Shown here piece by piece: positions 1-8,725 of a stretch of 33,075 bases of DNA (positions are counted from its first letter, which is position 1; every line of letters begins with the position of its first letter). The notes beneath the pieces were generated by a model. The model was not told the origin of the DNA, ran no database searches, and saw nothing but the letters and a program-made list of their open reading frames with translations. Position numbers and translations under genes: made by a program. The stretch lies in contig JAJFFD010000155.1 of NCBI GenBank assembly GCA_021776805.1, forward strand, positions 1-33,075, in the 5' to 3' direction. This stretch comes from Planctomycetota bacterium. GTDB lineage: Bacteria; Planctomycetota; UBA1135; UBA2386.

Positions 1-327
1 CCCCCTAGCAATCGCCACTTCCCCATCCGAAATCAGATCCACCCCATCCAGCCAGCTCTGCTGTTCGAAGTCCAACTGCTCGAAGCTCCCCGCCAGCTCG
101 GCACGAATCTTCTCCCGACCCACTACCACATCCCCACCCAGATGCTGCCGCACCGCGTCCTCCGTGTAGAAGGCCGCCACCGCCTCCGCATCCTCCCGCG
201 TGGTCGCCGCCTCCATCCTGGCCAGCACCCGGCGCAGCTCTTCGGTGACAAGCTCCAGATCCCCGGTGCTCTGGCAGGACAGCAAGGAGAGCAGGAGCAG
301 AAGCGAAGCAACGACAGATCGGGCCAT
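1..327 (-). CDS. DUF4440/SnoaL-like exported protein, 5' part only
   Basis: The reading frame starts at the ATG whose first base is 327 and stays open for 109 codons to the window edge, so the C-terminus is missing. Residues 1-18 form a short hydrophobic signal ending in LLSC, a plausible but imperfect lipobox (Cys18), so the protein is probably a lipoprotein or otherwise exported. The mature part has the helix-rich start of an NTF2/SnoaL-like fold: VLARMEAATTREDAEAVAAF, then YTEDAVRQHLGGD and a VVGREKIRAELAGSF segment, the usual DUF4440/SnoaL pattern. Such proteins bind small ligands or are enzymes of unknown substrate; the sequence does not say which. An AGGA element lies 8 nt before the ATG. 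A second ATG at 332 is out of frame. The family call is by eye. Confidence 0.6.
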   Translation of the reverse strand, partial: MARSVVASLLLLLSLLSCQSTGDLELVTEELRRVLARMEAATTREDAEAVAAFYTEDAVRQHLGGDVVVGREKIRAELAGSFEQLDFEQQSWLDGVDLISDGEVAIARG

Positions 328-454
328 GGCATGGATCCTGGCTAAATGACTAGTGAGCGAAGCCCCGATGATAAGGCCACTCATTGCGGACAGAACCAAC
401 CCCTGGCCTCCCACATCCCAACTGCTCTAATGCAGGCGCAACCCCACCCCTAAC

Positions 455-2692
455 ATGCGCCGCGAACAGAAGATCCGCGAACAGCTGGAGAACGCCATCC
501 AGAAGCACCCGGGTGCCGATCCCTCAGCATCCGGCCCCCTCGATGAGCCCATCCTCCCTGGCTCCCAACTTTCCCGTCGGCGCGCGGTGCGACTGTACGA
601 AGCTGCCCTGCAGTCACGGCTTCAGGACCTGGAGTCCCGCCGACTCAAGGATAAGGGCGAGAGCTACTACACCATCGGCAGCAGCGGTCACGAGGCCAAC
701 GCGGTCTTCGGCGATCTCCTGCGCAGTACGGACCCGGCCCTTCTCCACTATCGATCAGGCGCCTTCATGGCCGCACGGGCCGCGAACGGCGAGGGTGAGA
801 CCATGCTCTTCGACAGCATGCTCGCCTTCACCGCGTCTTCCGAGGATCCGATCTCCGGGGGCAGGCACAAGGTCTTCGGTTCGCGGAGTCTCTGGGTCCC
901 GCCGCAAACGAGTACGATCGCGAGTCAGCTGCCCAAGGCCGTGGGCATGGCCTTCGCACTTGCACGTATGCAGCGGCTGGGCATCCCCTGCGAGTTGCCC
1001 CGGGACAGTCTGGTCTACTGCTCCTTTGGCGATGCTTCGGTGAATCACGCCAGTGCGCAGGCTGGCTTTACTGCGGCTTCGGCGGCGCATCTGCATCGAC
1101 AGCCCTGCCCATTGCTGTTGGTCTGCGAGGACAACGGCCTGGGAATCTCGGTGCACACTCCCGATGACTACATCGAAGCTGCCTTTCGGGAACGGGGCGG
1201 GCTGAAGTACTACACCGCTGACGGCCGGGATCTGCACGAGACCTATACCCAGGCGAAGCGGGCTGTGGAGGCCTGCCGCAAGTATCGCCATCCGGTCTTC
1301 TTCCACCTGCGCTGCAACCGACTGATGGGTCACGCGGGTTCGGACATGGAGATCAGCTACATGTCCGAGGCGGATCTGGAGAAGATGGAGGCGCAGGATC
1401 CCTTGCTGGCCTACACGGAATTGCTGCTGCGGCGAGGTGCCCTGAGCAAGGACGAAGCCTGGCGGATGTACAAGGACCTGGAGGGTCGGATTGCACGGGC
1501 AGGCGAAGAAGCGCGTACGCGTCCGAAGCTGACGAACGCCGAGCAGATCATGGCACCTCTGCAGTTGCCGGATGCAAAGAGTCTCCGGGTACGGCTTGCT
1601 GATACGGAGCGGCGACGCGAGGTCTTCGCTGGCAAGTTGCCGGAGGACGACGAGCGGCCGCGGCACATGGCCTATCGGATTTCACAGGGCCTGCGGGACC
1701 TGATGGCCAGCTACGAGAACATGTTCGTCTTTGGCGAGGATGTGGCGCGCAAGGGTGGCGTCTATCACGTGACTGACGGGCTGCACAAGACCTACGGCAC
1801 CGGTCGAGTGTTCAACACGATCCTGGACGAGACGACGATCCTGGGTCTTGCTCAGGGCATGGCGCAGCTGGGCTGCCTGCCCTTTCCCGAGATCCAATAC
1901 CTGGCCTATCTGCACAACGCCATCGATCAAATACGTGGCGAAGCTTCGACCCTTGGCTTCTTCAGCAAGGGTCAGTTTGCCAATCCGATGGTGGTGAGAA
2001 TCGCCGGCTTCGCCTACCAGAAGGGATTCGGTGGGCATTTCCACAACGACAACAGCATCGGCGCGATCTTGGAGATCCCCGGCCTGATCGTGGCATCGCC
2101 TTCGCGGGCGGATGAGGCGGTGGGCATGCTGCGTACTTGTGCAGCAGCTGCGCAACAATACGGGCGTGTCTGCATCTTCTTGGAGCCAATTGCCCTCTAC
2201 ATGACCAAGGACCTGCACGAACAGGGTGATGGTCTATGGCAGTTTGGATACCCGGCGCCAGGGGAGAGCGTTCCCCTGGGTGAACCACGGATCTACGGCG
2301 AGAGTGATGAGGATCAACTTTGCATCGTCTCCTGGGCCAACGGGCTACACATGAGTCTGCAGGCGCAGAAGCAACTGGCTGAGCGCGGGGTGAAGGCGCG
2401 AGTGATGGATATGCGTTGGTTGGCACCTCTGCCCATGGCGGCGATCAAAGAGAACGCCCGTGCCTGCGGCCGGCTCTTGGTGGTGGACGAGTGTCGCGAG
2501 ACCGGCGCTGGACCCTCTGCACTGATCCTGGCGGAATTGGCCCGTGATCCGGAGCTGCGGGGGCTGCATCTCGATCGCCTGGCAGGGAAGGACAGCTTTG
2601 TGCCGCTGGCAGCGGCTGCCAATCTCGTGCTGGTGCAGGTGGAGGACATTCTGCGCGCAGCCCTCGCAGTCTGTGAGCGGGGGGAAACGTGA
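455..2692 (+). CDS. Fused 2-oxoacid dehydrogenase E1 alpha-beta (TPP-dependent)
   Basis: The 745-residue protein joins both chains of a heterotetrameric-type E1 (pyruvate or branched-chain 2-oxoacid dehydrogenase). The alpha half (about 60-390) carries the thiamine diphosphate motif from GDAS (Gly192-Asp193) to EDNGLGIS (Asn227). The beta half starts near residue 405 (MAYRISQGLRDLM) and has FVFGEDVARKGGVYHVTDGL, containing the cofactor-activating Glu, followed by a transketolase C-terminal domain from about 610 (KARVMDMRWLAPLP). It would decarboxylate a 2-oxoacid and pass the acyl group to a lipoyl E2. No E2 or E3 gene is in the window. There is no Shine-Dalgarno before the ATG. The stop overlaps the GTG of the next gene by 4 bases, implying translational coupling to the acyltransferase. 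Substrate (pyruvate versus branched-chain) cannot be decided from sequence alone. Confidence 0.88.
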   Translation: MRREQKIREQLENAIQKHPGADPSASGPLDEPILPGSQLSRRRAVRLYEAALQSRLQDLESRRLKDKGESYYTIGSSGHEANAVFGDLLRSTDPALLHYRSGAFMAARAANGEGETMLFDSMLAFTASSEDPISGGRHKVFGSRSLWVPPQTSTIASQLPKAVGMAFALARMQRLGIPCELPRDSLVYCSFGDASVNHASAQAGFTAASAAHLHRQPCPLLLVCEDNGLGISVHTPDDYIEAAFRERGGLKYYTADGRDLHETYTQAKRAVEACRKYRHPVFFHLRCNRLMGHAGSDMEISYMSEADLEKMEAQDPLLAYTELLLRRGALSKDEAWRMYKDLEGRIARAGEEARTRPKLTNAEQIMAPLQLPDAKSLRVRLADTERRREVFAGKLPEDDERPRHMAYRISQGLRDLMASYENMFVFGEDVARKGGVYHVTDGLHKTYGTGRVFNTILDETTILGLAQGMAQLGCLPFPEIQYLAYLHNAIDQIRGEASTLGFFSKGQFANPMVVRIAGFAYQKGFGGHFHNDNSIGAILEIPGLIVASPSRADEAVGMLRTCAAAAQQYGRVCIFLEPIALYMTKDLHEQGDGLWQFGYPAPGESVPLGEPRIYGESDEDQLCIVSWANGLHMSLQAQKQLAERGVKARVMDMRWLAPLPMAAIKENARACGRLLVVDECRETGAGPSALILAELARDPELRGLHLDRLAGKDSFVPLAAAANLVLVQVEDILRAALAVCERGET

Positions 2693-3696
2693 GCAGGCCA
2701 AGCGCGGTCTTGTTCTGTCCCGGACGCGGCAGCTACGGCAAGGGAGAGCTGGGCTTCCTTGCAAGTCAGTTGCAGGCGGGAGAAGTTCAGGAGGCTTTGG
2801 CGGAAGTCGAAGGGCGCCGGCAGCAGGCGGGTCTACCCAGCTTGCTCGAACTGGATGGAGCGAAAAGCTTTCGGCCAAGCCAACATCTGGAAGGGCGCAA
2901 TGCCTCCGACCTGCTCTTCTTCTCGACTCTGGCCCATGCGCAAAGACTGCGGGAGAAATACGAGATCATCGCCATCGCTGGCAACAGCCTTGGTTGGTAC
3001 ACGGCCCTGGCGGCGGCGGGCAGTCTGTCCGTCCTCGATGGCTGGCAGCTGGTCTCCACTATGGCGCGGATGCAGGAACTGGCCGCGGGCGGTCAGTTGT
3101 TGACGACCATCCTCGGGGAGGATTGGCGGGAAGATAAGCAACTGCTCGAGGACACAGGCTCAGCCATGGCGAACTGCCTGAGCAAAGGGGACGAGTACTT
3201 TGTCGCCCTGTCCATCAGGCTGGGCGGGCATCGCGTGATCGCCGGTCGTGAAAAGGGCATCAAGGAATTGCTGAAGACCCTGCCAAAGGTGGATCGGGGC
3301 AAACGCAAGTTTCCCTTTCAGCTCGCCGGTCACGGGCCCTTCCATACTCCCCTCTGCGCAGAGGTCTCGGCGCGGGCCATACGAGAATTGCGGGCCCTGG
3401 ACTTCCGGGCACCGGGAGTGCACCTCATCGATGGCTTCGGCAATCAACAGAGCCCATGGTCGGCAGATCCGGCGCTTCTCTATGCCTATACCGCCGGTCG
3501 CCAGGTGACCGAGACATTCGACTTCAGCGCGGCTGTGCGTACGGCCCTGCGCGAATTCAATCCCGAAGTCCTGCTCTGCGCCGGACCTGGAACCAGCCTC
3601 AGGGCGCCGGTCGGGCATGTGGTCTTGGCGGAGGGCTACAAGGGAATGAGCAGCAAGGACGAGCTGGCAAGAAGCGAGCTCGTGCGCTGCGACTGA
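2689..3696 (+). CDS. FabD-like acyltransferase (malonyltransferase fold)
   Basis: A 335-residue protein of the FabD/acyltransferase family. It has a variant N-terminal motif (LFCPGRGSYG, compared with the usual FPGQGSQ), a nucleophile elbow AGNSLGWYTALAAAGSL with Ser100 (family norm GHSLGEY), and an intact GPFHTPL motif with His219 as the catalytic base. The position that normally carries the malonyl-carboxylate-binding Arg (RG..MQ) reads VSTMARMQ, so I see no equivalent Arg. By family knowledge such changes accompany use of non-carboxylated acyl groups; that is inference here. GTG start at 2689 overlaps the E1 stop (GTGA). The pairing suggests the acyl group handled may be related to the E1 product. 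It could instead be a diverged ACP S-malonyltransferase. Confidence 0.75.
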   Translation: MSRPSAVLFCPGRGSYGKGELGFLASQLQAGEVQEALAEVEGRRQQAGLPSLLELDGAKSFRPSQHLEGRNASDLLFFSTLAHAQRLREKYEIIAIAGNSLGWYTALAAAGSLSVLDGWQLVSTMARMQELAAGGQLLTTILGEDWREDKQLLEDTGSAMANCLSKGDEYFVALSIRLGGHRVIAGREKGIKELLKTLPKVDRGKRKFPFQLAGHGPFHTPLCAEVSARAIRELRALDFRAPGVHLIDGFGNQQSPWSADPALLYAYTAGRQVTETFDFSAAVRTALREFNPEVLLCAGPGTSLRAPVGHVVLAEGYKGMSSKDELARSELVRCD

Positions 3697-3767
3697 GGGT
3701 CGTATATCCTCCGCGCCCGGCCCCGGCCTGAATTCCCCTTCACCCGAGCTCAACAGGAGCCTTCTTC

Positions 3768-5783
3768 ATGCTTCTTCCCCGTCATCTTCTCGCATCCGCA
3801 TTCCTCCTCAGCCCATTCGTTGCCGCGCAAGAGAACTTCGAGCTGGGCAAGATGTGGACCTTCGAGAATCCACCACTGGCCTACCTGGAGGCAGAGTACG
3901 GCTTCACTCCGGACGAGGGCTGGCTGAAGACTCTCCAACTTGCATCCATCCGCTTCGGCGATGGCTGCTCCTCCTCCTTCGTTTCGCCGCAGGGGCTGAT
4001 CATGACCAATCACCACTGTGTGCGGGACAAGATCGCCGAGAGCCAGGGAGAATTCGATTGGGTGAAAGACGGCTTCTACGCCACCGGCCTCGATGACGAG
4101 GTGAAGCTGCCTGGGCTCACGGTGCAGCAACTGGAGAGCATACGCGATATCACCGCGGAGATGACCGCGGGCACCTTGCAGCAGAACGAAGCCAAAATCC
4201 TCATGGAGGCAGAGGAAGCCAACCCGGAGCTGGACCATGAAGTAGTCAAGCTCTTCCAGGGAGCCGTCTACCAGCTCTACTCCTACCGTATCTGGGATGA
4301 CATCCGGCTCGTGGTCGCACCACACCTACAAACCTCTCACTTCGGTGGCGACCCGGACAACTTCACCTATCCCCGATATGGAATCGACTTCGCTTTCTGC
4401 CGCGCCTACGTGGATGGGAAACCAGCGGACACCTCCGGGCACTACTTCAAGTGGAACACGAGTGAGATCAAGGAAGGGGATCTGGTTTTCGTCACCGGCA
4501 ATCCAGGAACCACCAAGCGACTTCTCACCCAGGCCCAGCTCGAGTACATGCGTGATACCTATCACCCACTCGTCAACGAGATGATCGATCGCAACCTCGA
4601 GATCCGTGAGCAGTTGGTGAAGGAGCAGCCCGAACTCGAAAAGGAAATGCGCACGGACATCCTCGGCTGGGAGAACAGTCAAAAGGCCTACCGCGGCTAC
4701 TACGCGGGCCTTCTCGACGAGAGTCTCATGCAGCAAAAGGAGATTGCCGAGAACGCATTCCGTGAAAAGGTGAAGACTGACGAAGAGCTGAATGCCCGCT
4801 TCGGAGGAGCCTGGTTGGCGCTAGAGGAGCTCGCAGCCTTGCAAAACGAGTCCCTGGCCAGGCTGCAGTTCTACCAGCCCGGAGGACACCCGCTCATCGA
4901 CTACGCCATCGGCCTGGCCCAGCTCGCCATGCCCGGCATCCCACCGCAGTTCGTCGAGCAGATAAAGAACAGCCTCCTCGAAGGGCACAGCGAGCTCGCT
5001 GAGATGAGTGAGTTGGAAAAACGCAGCTTCATCGATCATCTGGAGCGTGCACAAAAATGGCTGCCCGAAGGCGACCCCTACCTCGCAGTCATGCTCGCCG
5101 GCAGAACTCCTGAGGAAACTCTGGCCGCCTTGGCCGACAGCCGCCTGACCGACAAGCAGTTCGTCGACGAGATCATCGCCGCCGCGCCGAGTTCGGTGGC
5201 GGAGAGCAAGGATCCAGCTCTGATCGCCGCCAACGCACTCCTACCCATGCTGATCCAGAATCAGCAACTCGGCGCGCAGATCACCGAGATCGAAGAAGCC
5301 CAGGGGGCGCTGATCGGCCAGGCCCTGCACGCGGTCTACGGCAATGGCGTCAGCCCGGACGCAACCTTCACCCTGCGCTTCAGCGATGGTGTGGTAAGCG
5401 GCTACCCGGTGAATGGCACCATCGCTCCCTTCGCCACGAGCTTCTATGGGCTCTATGCTCGAAACTCCGAGTTCAACAACGAGTACCCCTTCGATCTGCC
5501 CCAGGTCTGGCTGGATCGCAAGGACAAGATCGACATGACCAAGAAGGTCGACCTGGTGAGCACCAATGACATCATCGGTGGCAACTCAGGCAGCCCACTG
5601 GTCAACAAGAACCTAGAGGTGGTCGGCCTGGTCTTCGACGGCAACATCGAGATGCTGCCCAATCGCTATCTCTACCGGGGCACTCTGCCGCGCAGCGTTT
5701 CTGTGCACGTGGACTCGATCATGGAATCCCTGACGAAGATCTACGACGCCCAGCGCATCGCCGACGAGCTTCTCGGCAAGTAG
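3768..5783 (+). CDS. S46-family dipeptidyl peptidase, secreted (DPP7-like)
   Basis: A 671-residue serine exopeptidase of family S46, which removes N-terminal dipeptides outside the cytoplasm. Residues 1-20 are a signal peptide cleaved near VAA/Q. The chymotrypsin-like parts are visible: SSSFVSPQGLIMTNHHCV (catalytic His near 82-83), a GGDPDNFTYPRYGIDFAF segment (Asp), and DIIGGNSGSPLVN with the nucleophile Ser near 607. Eighteen residues after that Ser is Gly (VFDGN). In characterised members this position is Gly in DPP7 and Arg in the acidic-specific DPP11, so a DPP7-like preference is predicted. An AGGAG Shine-Dalgarno lies 8 nt before the ATG, one of the few clear ones here. A helical insert at about 250-500 is usual for the family. 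Likely role: peptide scavenging. Confidence 0.92.
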   Translation: MLLPRHLLASAFLLSPFVAAQENFELGKMWTFENPPLAYLEAEYGFTPDEGWLKTLQLASIRFGDGCSSSFVSPQGLIMTNHHCVRDKIAESQGEFDWVKDGFYATGLDDEVKLPGLTVQQLESIRDITAEMTAGTLQQNEAKILMEAEEANPELDHEVVKLFQGAVYQLYSYRIWDDIRLVVAPHLQTSHFGGDPDNFTYPRYGIDFAFCRAYVDGKPADTSGHYFKWNTSEIKEGDLVFVTGNPGTTKRLLTQAQLEYMRDTYHPLVNEMIDRNLEIREQLVKEQPELEKEMRTDILGWENSQKAYRGYYAGLLDESLMQQKEIAENAFREKVKTDEELNARFGGAWLALEELAALQNESLARLQFYQPGGHPLIDYAIGLAQLAMPGIPPQFVEQIKNSLLEGHSELAEMSELEKRSFIDHLERAQKWLPEGDPYLAVMLAGRTPEETLAALADSRLTDKQFVDEIIAAAPSSVAESKDPALIAANALLPMLIQNQQLGAQITEIEEAQGALIGQALHAVYGNGVSPDATFTLRFSDGVVSGYPVNGTIAPFATSFYGLYARNSEFNNEYPFDLPQVWLDRKDKIDMTKKVDLVSTNDIIGGNSGSPLVNKNLEVVGLVFDGNIEMLPNRYLYRGTLPRSVSVHVDSIMESLTKIYDAQRIADELLGK

Positions 5784-5790
5784 CCACTCT

Positions 5791-5811
5791 TCACCCAGAT
5801 GCTCCGGGTGA
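5791..5811. terminator. Hairpin between convergent genes
   Basis: TCACCC (5791-5796) and GGGTGA (5806-5811) form a 6-bp stem with a 9-nt loop between the convergent S46 peptidase and HEAT-repeat genes. There is no T-tract on either side, so it is a weak, possibly bidirectional terminator at best. Confidence 0.3.
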
Positions 5812-5830
5812 GGATGCCCGGGGCGCCTGG

Positions 5831-7744
5831 CTAGAGAATGTCCAAGATGCCTGTCTGCCCATTGGTGAGGGTAGACACGGCCGCCCGGTAGTTGCAGCCG
5901 ATGGCGATCTTCGCATTCCAAGGAAACAACTCCTTGTCGGCGATACCGCCGAGGGCAGCCGCGACGAAAGCCCGCGAGATCTTGGTGAGCTTGCTCTCGT
6001 CGAACATCATCTCGATGAGAGGCTTCACCGCGCGGCGATCACCAATGAAGCGATAGGCGGTGGCGACGGCGCTCATCTTCGCCACGTTTTGCGCGCCGGT
6101 GGAGAGGATCTGATTCAGCTGGCCCATGGCCTCCTTGTCGCCGAGCTTGCCCATGGCGATGGCTGCCTGAGTTAGCAGGTACGGACGCCGCACGGACTTC
6201 TCGACCAATTCGCGAATCTGACCCAGCGCCTCCTTCTCATCCATCAGCGCCAGACCGATGCAGAGATAGCCGGCGACCATGTCCTCTCGACTGTGCTTGT
6301 CCAGATAACGGCGCATGTCCTTGGCTGCCTTGTGGTAGCCGCAGAGGCCGAGAGCCACCGCGTTGGCAGCCCTGGTATTGACGTTACTCACGTCATTCAA
6401 GCCACGCAGCAGGGCTTCGCCGATACCCGTATCGACCGTGCCCCCTGCACGGGACCGAAAGGCCATGATGCCCAGTCCCAGAGCTGCCCAGGGGCGCTCG
6501 GTGGCCTTCTTGCCCTTGGCATGCAAGCGCAGAAGTTCGCTGCGGTTGCTGGCACCACCAATTTCACCCATGGCGATCATGCAGAAGTTTCGTGCCTGCT
6601 CGTCCTTCCCGCGCTTGGCGTAGGTGAGCAGGACCTTGGAATATTGCGCGTCATCGGGTTGAACCTCCGCCGGATAGGCCATCTTGCCCAGGGCAAGAGC
6701 TGCGGATTGATAGATGCTGTTCTGCCGGCCGCGCTTGCGGTCGAGTTCGCGGGCGAGTGCCGCCTTGAATCGGACATGCATCGCTGAGCTGCCACGACCG
6801 AGCATGCGGGCGATGGCACCCGGCACATGCGACTGGATCAGTTGATCGCCCTTACCCAGACTCTTCTCGTAGAAGTCCCAGAGCAAGTCGAGAGTCTGCC
6901 ACTGCAATCGCTTTTGGGCCGAGTCCCCGGTGTCGAAGTTCAGCAAACTCAACGCATGAACCAGCGCCACGCGGATGTCCCGATCATCCTGGCCCTTCTC
7001 CTCGAGCACTTCTTTCAGGCAGGCGAGCACTCGCTCCTTGTCTTCGCTGCTCTGCAGACTCCAGGCCAAGAGACCAAGGCCGTAGATTGCGAAGGCACGC
7101 GAACGATCATCCACTTTGGCCCGACGCATGAGTGCACGCCCCTGCCTACTGTCTCTCGCCAGATGAATGAGGTCGGCCAGGGCCTCCCGTCGCTGAGAGA
7201 TGCCGAGGCTCAGGGCCGCAGTCTCGCGGATCTCCTGATTGCCGCTGGGCAACCGCTCTCTAAAGACATCGAGAATGGCCACCTCCGGGTGGTCCTTGCC
7301 GATCTTGGCCATGGCTACCAGGCAGGCCGTATTGATGTCCTTGTTGTCCGAGCCCTCGAGCAGTCGATTCAGGGCGGGCAAGATGACATCCCGCTTCTCT
7401 TCTTCTGAAGGCGCCAGGCTGTTGTCCTCTGACTTGCCGGCACCGAGGTAGAACTGGTCGTCGTCGGTGACCGCATCCGGGCTATGCACCGCCTCCTTCA
7501 GCCGCAGGTAGGGGTCCTTGTTGTACTCCCACCAAAGCTGCCAACCGGTGCTACCACTCGTGGCGATTGGGCGGCTGCCGGTGGTTGGGCCCTTCACTCC
7601 CGAAACCCCGCTGGCACCACCGGTGTTCGGGCCGCCAACGCCGGTCGCGTTGCCTGGACCTCGATACATACCGCCATGGGCAGAGAGATCGGCGGCGAAT
7701 AGCCCCGCCAGGAGGGCCATGAGTAGGCTGACGCGAAATACCAT
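5831..7744 (-). CDS. Exported HEAT-repeat protein
   Basis: A 637-residue protein with an N-terminal signal peptide (hydrophobic residues about 5-20, AHG after it), then a Gly/Thr/Pro-rich low-complexity stretch (about 24-65) and a WWEYNKDPYLRLK motif near residue 70. The rest consists of many roughly 35-residue alpha-helical units with the HEAT/PBS-lyase-like pattern, such as ETAALSLG, SAALALGKMAY, RAANAVALGLCGY and AFVAAALGGIADKE. These make an extended solenoid for protein contacts outside the cytoplasm; no catalytic motif is visible. Secreted HEAT proteins with a W-W-E-x-N-K element are, as I recall, common in Planctomycetota. The adjacent FecR-like gene also has a HEAT-like C-terminus, but the two are divergently arranged and any functional link is speculative. 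Confidence 0.75.
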   Translation of the reverse strand: MVFRVSLLMALLAGLFAADLSAHGGMYRGPGNATGVGGPNTGGASGVSGVKGPTTGSRPIATSGSTGWQLWWEYNKDPYLRLKEAVHSPDAVTDDDQFYLGAGKSEDNSLAPSEEEKRDVILPALNRLLEGSDNKDINTACLVAMAKIGKDHPEVAILDVFRERLPSGNQEIRETAALSLGISQRREALADLIHLARDSRQGRALMRRAKVDDRSRAFAIYGLGLLAWSLQSSEDKERVLACLKEVLEEKGQDDRDIRVALVHALSLLNFDTGDSAQKRLQWQTLDLLWDFYEKSLGKGDQLIQSHVPGAIARMLGRGSSAMHVRFKAALARELDRKRGRQNSIYQSAALALGKMAYPAEVQPDDAQYSKVLLTYAKRGKDEQARNFCMIAMGEIGGASNRSELLRLHAKGKKATERPWAALGLGIMAFRSRAGGTVDTGIGEALLRGLNDVSNVNTRAANAVALGLCGYHKAAKDMRRYLDKHSREDMVAGYLCIGLALMDEKEALGQIRELVEKSVRRPYLLTQAAIAMGKLGDKEAMGQLNQILSTGAQNVAKMSAVATAYRFIGDRRAVKPLIEMMFDESKLTKISRAFVAAALGGIADKELFPWNAKIAIGCNYRAAVSTLTNGQTGILDIL

Positions 7745-8164
7745 CGACTGGCCTTGGGCTCAGGGGGGCTTTGCCTCGGGTTAGCCCCAGGTTCCCCCCG
7801 GGTAACAGAGGGGAACCAAGCTAACCCGGAAGGCCCCCAGCGCGGGAAAAAGAAGCCGGCACCCGCGACGATCCACCGGGTCTACGGGTTTGAATCACGA
7901 GGTTCGCCCTAGGAGAGGGGTCCAAAGGACTCGAAAGGAACGGAACCGCCTGGTGGAAAAGAACAAGCAGGGCCGCATGATCCGTAGCGCCGCCCACCGA
8001 CGGGTGGGTTACGACAGCCGATCGGATCTGGATCGACCGACCCGGACTCCGTTACGGAGCGCCGGCTTCAACAGCGCAATAGACTGCAAGAGCCGCCTCT
8101 GATACCAGATTTCCCCCGCGATTTGTCGTACTCCAAGGGGCTCTGACGACCGGTCCTCCAGAGT
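7745..8164. other. 420-bp gap upstream of the HEAT and sigma genes
   Basis: This is the longest gene-free stretch. No frame gives a convincing protein; the best open frame (7890-8102) is short, very basic and lacks any family motif. Besides the nested inverted repeat at 7764-7838 it holds short hairpins, for example CTCCG-TTA-CGGAG near 8048-8060 and a CCCACC/GGTGGG pair near 7995-8010. The HEAT gene (minus) and the sigma gene (plus) diverge from it, so promoters for both must lie here, but I find no convincing -35/-10 pair. I recognise no known RNA family. Confidence 0.5.
7764..7838. repeat. Nested inverted repeat, possible RNA hairpin or operator
   Basis: Three arms pair in register: CGGGTTAGC (7777-7785) with GCTAACCCG (7820-7828), GGTTCCCC (7790-7797) with GGGGAACC (7810-7817), and GGGGGC (7764-7769) with GCCCCC (7833-7838). 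The apical loop is 12 nt. Transcribed leftward, the structure would lie in the leader of the HEAT gene; transcribed rightward, it would precede the sigma gene by over 300 bp. The right half resembles the sequence at 32783-32814. Function unknown. Confidence 0.55.
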
Positions 8165-8725
8165 GTGCATTCCTCCCAATCCCGAACAGACTTAGACCTG
8201 GTGATGCAAAGCATGCAGGGTGCCAAGGAGGCCTTCGGCCTCCTCGTGGTTCGCCATGCCCGCTTGGTACGAGCCATCTGTCTGGCCAGACTGGGCAATC
8301 GGGAATTGGACGACGCGGTCCAGGAGATTTTCCTCCGCGCCTACAAGGGGCTCCCTCGACTACGTAATCCCAAGAGTTTCCACGCCTTCCTGGCCCAGAT
8401 CGCCCGCAATTACTGTGTCGACCGTCTTCGCAATGGATCCAAGCAAGAGATCAGCTCCCTGGAGGAGGTGGACCTGGAGCCCGCGGACCAGGAAACGCTG
8501 GGTGAGGACCACAAGGAGATCATGCTCGAGCGCCTGCGCAGCGAAGTCAGCCGTCTGCCTGAGAGCCAGCGTGAGATTCTCCTGCTCTTCTACTTCCACA
8601 AGCTCAGCTATGCAGAGATGGCTTCGACTCTGAGAATCTCAGAGGCCGCGGTCAATCAGAGGCTGAGCCGTGCGCGCAGCCAGCTGCGCAGCGCCTTTCA
8701 GGTCGAACCCGGGAGGCGTGGATGA
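8165..8725 (+). CDS. ECF-type RNA polymerase sigma factor
   Basis: A 186-residue sigma-70 family protein of ECF size with only regions 2 and 4. Region 2 reads EAFGLLVVRHARLVRAICLA, then DDAVQEIFLRAYKGL (core binding) and ARNYCVDRLR (-10 recognition). Region 4 reads LPESQREILLLFYFHKLSYA followed by the helix-turn-helix AEMASTLRISEAAVNQRLSR, which reads the -35 element. The GTG at 8165 is the first start in an open frame that begins at 8147; an ATG at 8203 would cut into region 2. No Shine-Dalgarno is visible. Its stop overlaps the next ATG (ATGA), so it is translationally coupled to the FecR-like membrane protein, the usual layout for a sigma factor and its cognate inhibitor or sensor. Confidence 0.92.
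   Translation: MHSSQSRTDLDLVMQSMQGAKEAFGLLVVRHARLVRAICLARLGNRELDDAVQEIFLRAYKGLPRLRNPKSFHAFLAQIARNYCVDRLRNGSKQEISSLEEVDLEPADQETLGEDHKEIMLERLRSEVSRLPESQREILLLFYFHKLSYAEMASTLRISEAAVNQRLSRARSQLRSAFQVEPGRRG

Noticed and set aside
7890-8102. A 70-codon, very basic open frame before the sigma gene
   Set aside because: TTG start, no Shine-Dalgarno, Arg-rich composition typical of random GC-rich frames, and it runs through hairpin-forming DNA.
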